This document shows, one piece after another, positions 32,396 through 34,085 of a stretch of DNA of 34,085 bases. The position numbers and the translations under genes are program-made. The stretch is from Deltaproteobacteria bacterium. GTDB lineage: Bacteria; Desulfobacterota; Desulfobulbia; Desulfobulbales; VMSU01. The stretch lies in contig JAJRZN010000091.1 in assembly GCA_024275235.1 (NCBI GenBank), positions 1-34,085 of the forward strand, given 5' to 3'. Under the pieces are notes generated by a model that did not search any database, was not told the DNA's origin, and saw nothing but the letters and a program-made list of their open reading frames with translations. The number at the start of each line of letters is the position of its first letter. Within the stretch, counting starts at the first letter, position 1.

Positions 32396-32412
32396 CCCTT
32401 GCAAAACAAGGG
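32396..32412. other. 6-bp perfect stem-loop upstream of nifA promoter
   Basis: CCCTTG (32396-32401) and CAAGGG (32407-32412) form a 6-bp inverted repeat with a 5-base loop, about 60-80 bases upstream of the -12/-24 element. It could be a regulator site; the protein is unknown. No U-run follows. Confidence 0.35.
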
Positions 32413-32493
32413 GTTGCGGTGGGGGTTATTTGGGAAAAAATAATAATCAGAAGGGCTATGATCTATTGTACAAATAATTGTATATAACAAAAT

Positions 32494-32516
32494 TGTTTAA
32501 TCATGGTGATTAAACA
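32494..32516. promoter_or_regulatory. 10-bp perfect dyad between HEPN-like gene and nifA
   Basis: TGTTTAATCA-TGG-TGATTAAACA is a perfect 10-bp inverted repeat with a 3-base centre. It starts 24 bases after the stop of the HEPN-like gene and is followed on the minus strand by ATTTTGTTATAT, so it could be a weak A+T-rich terminator of the nif transcript. Its distance (~170 bases) from the nifA promoter also suits an activator site. It is not a canonical NifA site (TGT-N10-ACA). Confidence 0.5.
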
Positions 32517-32539
32517 TGACTTTTTAGTGCATAATTGCA

Positions 32540-32959
32540 TTATGTGGGTGAGGAACTGGGTGGCAGTTCGATTTTAGAAGATACAAAGTTGTTTACCTCC
32601 TGGCCGATTGCCAGGATTTGAACAATTTCTTCTTTGTTCGGCGGGCGGCGTTTATAGGTACTCAGGTCACATATTTCCTGGAAGGAATCGAGAAAGAGGA
32701 GCTTTTCGGTAAGTTCAGGCTGGGGTCCGGCATGGCGTTCAACGGCCTCGGCGAGATCAGCCATGGTATGGTTATCGGCCAGGTCGCCATGGTACATGAG
32801 ATAACCCATGCAGAATTTTTCGATGGCCATGGCCGTAAGGTTGTATAAAATTTCCGGAGTAAAGACCTCGGGCCTCTTCTCGGCGGCGTTAACAGCTGTA
32901 TGCAGAAATTTACCGCCATCGCTTATATACTCCCGCCAGTCTTCTATTTGTACGAGCAT
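32540..32959 (-). CDS. HEPN-like small helical protein in the nif locus
   Basis: ATG 32959 is chosen because AAGGAG lies just upstream; a longer in-frame start at 32995 would run through the terminator T-tract. The 139-residue protein is mostly helical and resembles HEPN-fold proteins: W-R-E-Y-I-S-D-G-G-K-F-L, a helix with I-L-Y-N-L-T-A-M-A-I-E-K-F-C-M-G-Y-L-M, a conserved-looking H-T-M-A-D-L-A-E-A-V-E segment, and a last helix. The R-x4-6-H ribonuclease motif of toxic HEPN proteins is not seen, so an adaptor or binding role is more likely. No function is known. It lies between nifK (79-bp gap with a terminator) and nifA on the same strand, suggesting a role in nitrogen-fixation control or nitrogenase maintenance. 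Confidence 0.75.
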   Translation of the reverse strand: MLVQIEDWREYISDGGKFLHTAVNAAEKRPEVFTPEILYNLTAMAIEKFCMGYLMYHGDLADNHTMADLAEAVERHAGPQPELTEKLLFLDSFQEICDLSTYKRRPPNKEEIVQILAIGQEVNNFVSSKIELPPSSSPT

Positions 32960-32977
32960 GGTAAATCTCCTTGAATT

Positions 32978-33027
32978 AAAAAAAATAAAAAACACAGGAA
33001 CCAGGATTAACCCACCCTGATTCCTGT
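32978..33027 (-). terminator. Intrinsic terminator after nifK
   Basis: On the minus strand ACAGGAATCAGG and CCTGGTTCCTGT form a 12-bp stem (one G-U pair) with a 10-base loop (33006-33015), followed by GTTTTTTATTTTTTTT. This is a textbook rho-independent terminator 11 bases after the nifK stop, and its T-tract ends just before the SD of the HEPN-like gene. Confidence 0.9.
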
Positions 33028-33037
33028 CTCCTGAAAA

Positions 33038-34085
33038 CTACATTACCAGCTCAAAGACCTCCTCAGGATCATCACGATCTTTACGATCCAATATTACCCC
33101 GAGAATTTTTTCAACTAAACGCATACCGCCGACATAGCCCACTGTCGGGAAATAACTGTGTCCCACCCGATCCAGAATGGGGAAACCGAAACGAACAAAG
33201 GGGACATCCTCGGCTCTGGCGATATATTTACCGTAGGTATTACTGATTAAGAGATCCACCGGCTCGTTTTTCATCCATTGGTGCAGTTCAAAGAAGTCTG
33301 CCGTGGCTTTAACCTTGGCCGTGGGGTTGACATCCTTCAAAATACCCTTGATTCGCAGGACGAATTTCTTACCCGGTGTTCCAGTTATAACATAAGTTGG
33401 AATCATGCCCATGGAGACCACAAACTCGGTCATGGCGATGACGTGATCCGGGTCACCGGCAATAGCTACTGTTTTACCATAGAGATATTGCTGATAATCC
33501 AGCATCATATCCAGCAGACGGCCGCGGTCGTCAGTTATGGAGGCCGGCGGTTCACTACCGGTCAGTTCAACTATGGCCTCAATAAAACGGTCGGTGGCTG
33601 ACAGGCCGATGGGCAGATCCAATACCTCGTAAGGTACCTCGGCCTTGGTTTGCAGCATCTTGGCGGCATCTTCGGAGGCGAAGGCCCCCAGGGCCAGGGT
33701 CTTCTGGCTGTCGCCGGTACTCTTCATTGCTTCAATGGTAACCCCGCCCTTGGGGTACATATTAAACTTACCGGTCTGCGGGACATCGAGGACATCCGAG
33801 GTGTCAGGGAAAACTACGGCCGGAACCCCTGTCTCTTTGAGAATCCGCTTGATTTCCCGCATGTCGGAAGGCTCAACAAAACCTGGCAGGACATTCAGCT
33901 GATTCTTTTTTTCGCCGCTGCTTTCGGTGAGATACGAGACCATTGAACGGCACATATTGCTGAAACCGGTAACATGAGAGCCCTCGTAGCTCGGGGTATT
34001 GGTGTGAATAACCAGCTTGCCTTTCGGAATCAAACCATCTTCTCTGGCCTGATTAACGAGTGAAGGGATATCATCACCAATGGTC
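33038..34085 (-). CDS. nifK: Nitrogenase MoFe protein beta chain, C-terminal 348 residues (5' end outside window)
   Basis: The frame is open to the window edge; the first complete codon gives T-I-G-D-D-I-P, which aligns just after the third P-cluster cysteine (Cys153 in Azotobacter numbering), so the P-cluster Cys ligands themselves lie outside. Seen here are H-T-N-T-P-S-Y-E-G-S-H-V-T-G-F with the Ser equivalent to beta-Ser188, L-P-G-F-V-E-P-S-D-M-R-E-I-K-R, A-I-A-G-D-P-D-H-V-I-A-M-T-E-F, and R-F-G-F-P-I-L-D-R-V-G-H-S-Y near the end. These are NifK signatures; AnfK/VnfK fit less well. With NifD it forms the alpha2-beta2 MoFe protein that reduces N2. The gene is followed by a strong terminator. 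Confidence 0.96.
   Translation of the reverse strand, partial: TIGDDIPSLVNQAREDGLIPKGKLVIHTNTPSYEGSHVTGFSNMCRSMVSYLTESSGEKKNQLNVLPGFVEPSDMREIKRILKETGVPAVVFPDTSDVLDVPQTGKFNMYPKGGVTIEAMKSTGDSQKTLALGAFASEDAAKMLQTKAEVPYEVLDLPIGLSATDRFIEAIVELTGSEPPASITDDRGRLLDMMLDYQQYLYGKTVAIAGDPDHVIAMTEFVVSMGMIPTYVITGTPGKKFVLRIKGILKDVNPTAKVKATADFFELHQWMKNEPVDLLISNTYGKYIARAEDVPFVRFGFPILDRVGHSYFPTVGYVGGMRLVEKILGVILDRKDRDDPEEVFELVM

Noticed and set aside
32455-32490. NifA upstream activator site TGT-N10-ACA
   Set aside because: Only a near match (TGT-N10-ATA) was found; an exact site was not present in the region.
33038-34085. Alternative (V- or Fe-only) nitrogenase beta chain
   Set aside because: Conserved segments match NifK better, and no vnfG/anfG-like gene follows; a terminator and nifA follow instead.
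1-34085. tRNA, rRNA, CRISPR array, IS transposase, prophage
   Set aside because: Intergenic regions were read for cloverleaf ends, spaced direct repeats and transposase motifs; nothing convincing was seen. A dedicated tRNA/CRISPR scan would settle it.

Overview
The window looks like the chromosome of a Gram-negative, nitrogen-fixing anaerobe of the Desulfobacterota (sulfate- or sulfur-metabolising delta-proteobacteria, possibly Desulfobulbales-like). The lineage is inferred from protein style: a ~220-aa low-spin 'assimilatory-type' sirohaem sulfite reductase typical of sulfate reducers, NifK/NifA, several NtrC-type sigma-54 activators, an HD-GYP regulator, a haem-binding Tll0287-like sensor, and a dTDP-rhamnose/glycosyltransferase surface-polysaccharide cluster. 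No rRNA, tRNA, CRISPR array, IS transposase or prophage was seen.

Layout. 1-177: 3' end of a MazF/PemK toxin cut by the window edge. 345-2135 (-): PepF-like M3 oligoendopeptidase. 2495-3142 (+): adk. 3148-3346: a structured, MITE/REP-like repeat; a degenerate inverted copy lies at 14213-14251. 3362-11348 (+): a run of trmFO, a large exported gluzincin/ChaN/PDZ protein interrupted by one in-frame TAG, a divergent uracil-DNA-glycosylase-like protein, and an overlapping histidine kinase/NtrC-type regulator pair, closed by a 12-bp hairpin. 11385-14111: rpoH (-) and a degP/htrA-like protease (+), divergent, a heat/envelope-stress pair. 14282-18928: sirohaem reductase (+), M20 deacylase (-), receiver/HD-GYP protein (+), exported SH3b protein (-) and haem-binding Tll0287-like protein (-). 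19129-21283 (-): tlyA and glmM.

21453-30547 (+) is a surface-polysaccharide region: rfbA-rfbC-rfbD-rfbB make dTDP-L-rhamnose, then a hipBA-like module with its own promoter/operator interrupts the cluster, then four glycosyltransferases (GT2 with membrane segments, GT4, GT2, rhamnosyltransferase-like GT2). A 15-bp hairpin separates it from the convergent nif block.

30575-34085 (-) is the 3' part of a nitrogen-fixation locus: nifK (cut by the window edge), a strong intrinsic terminator, a small HEPN-like helical protein gene, an A+T-rich dyad, a good sigma-54 promoter and nifA. The most notable items are the TAG-interrupted three-domain periplasmic protein, the HEPN-like gene wedged between nifK and nifA behind a terminator, the sigma-54 promoter of nifA, the hipBA insertion in the polysaccharide cluster, and the paired structured repeats.
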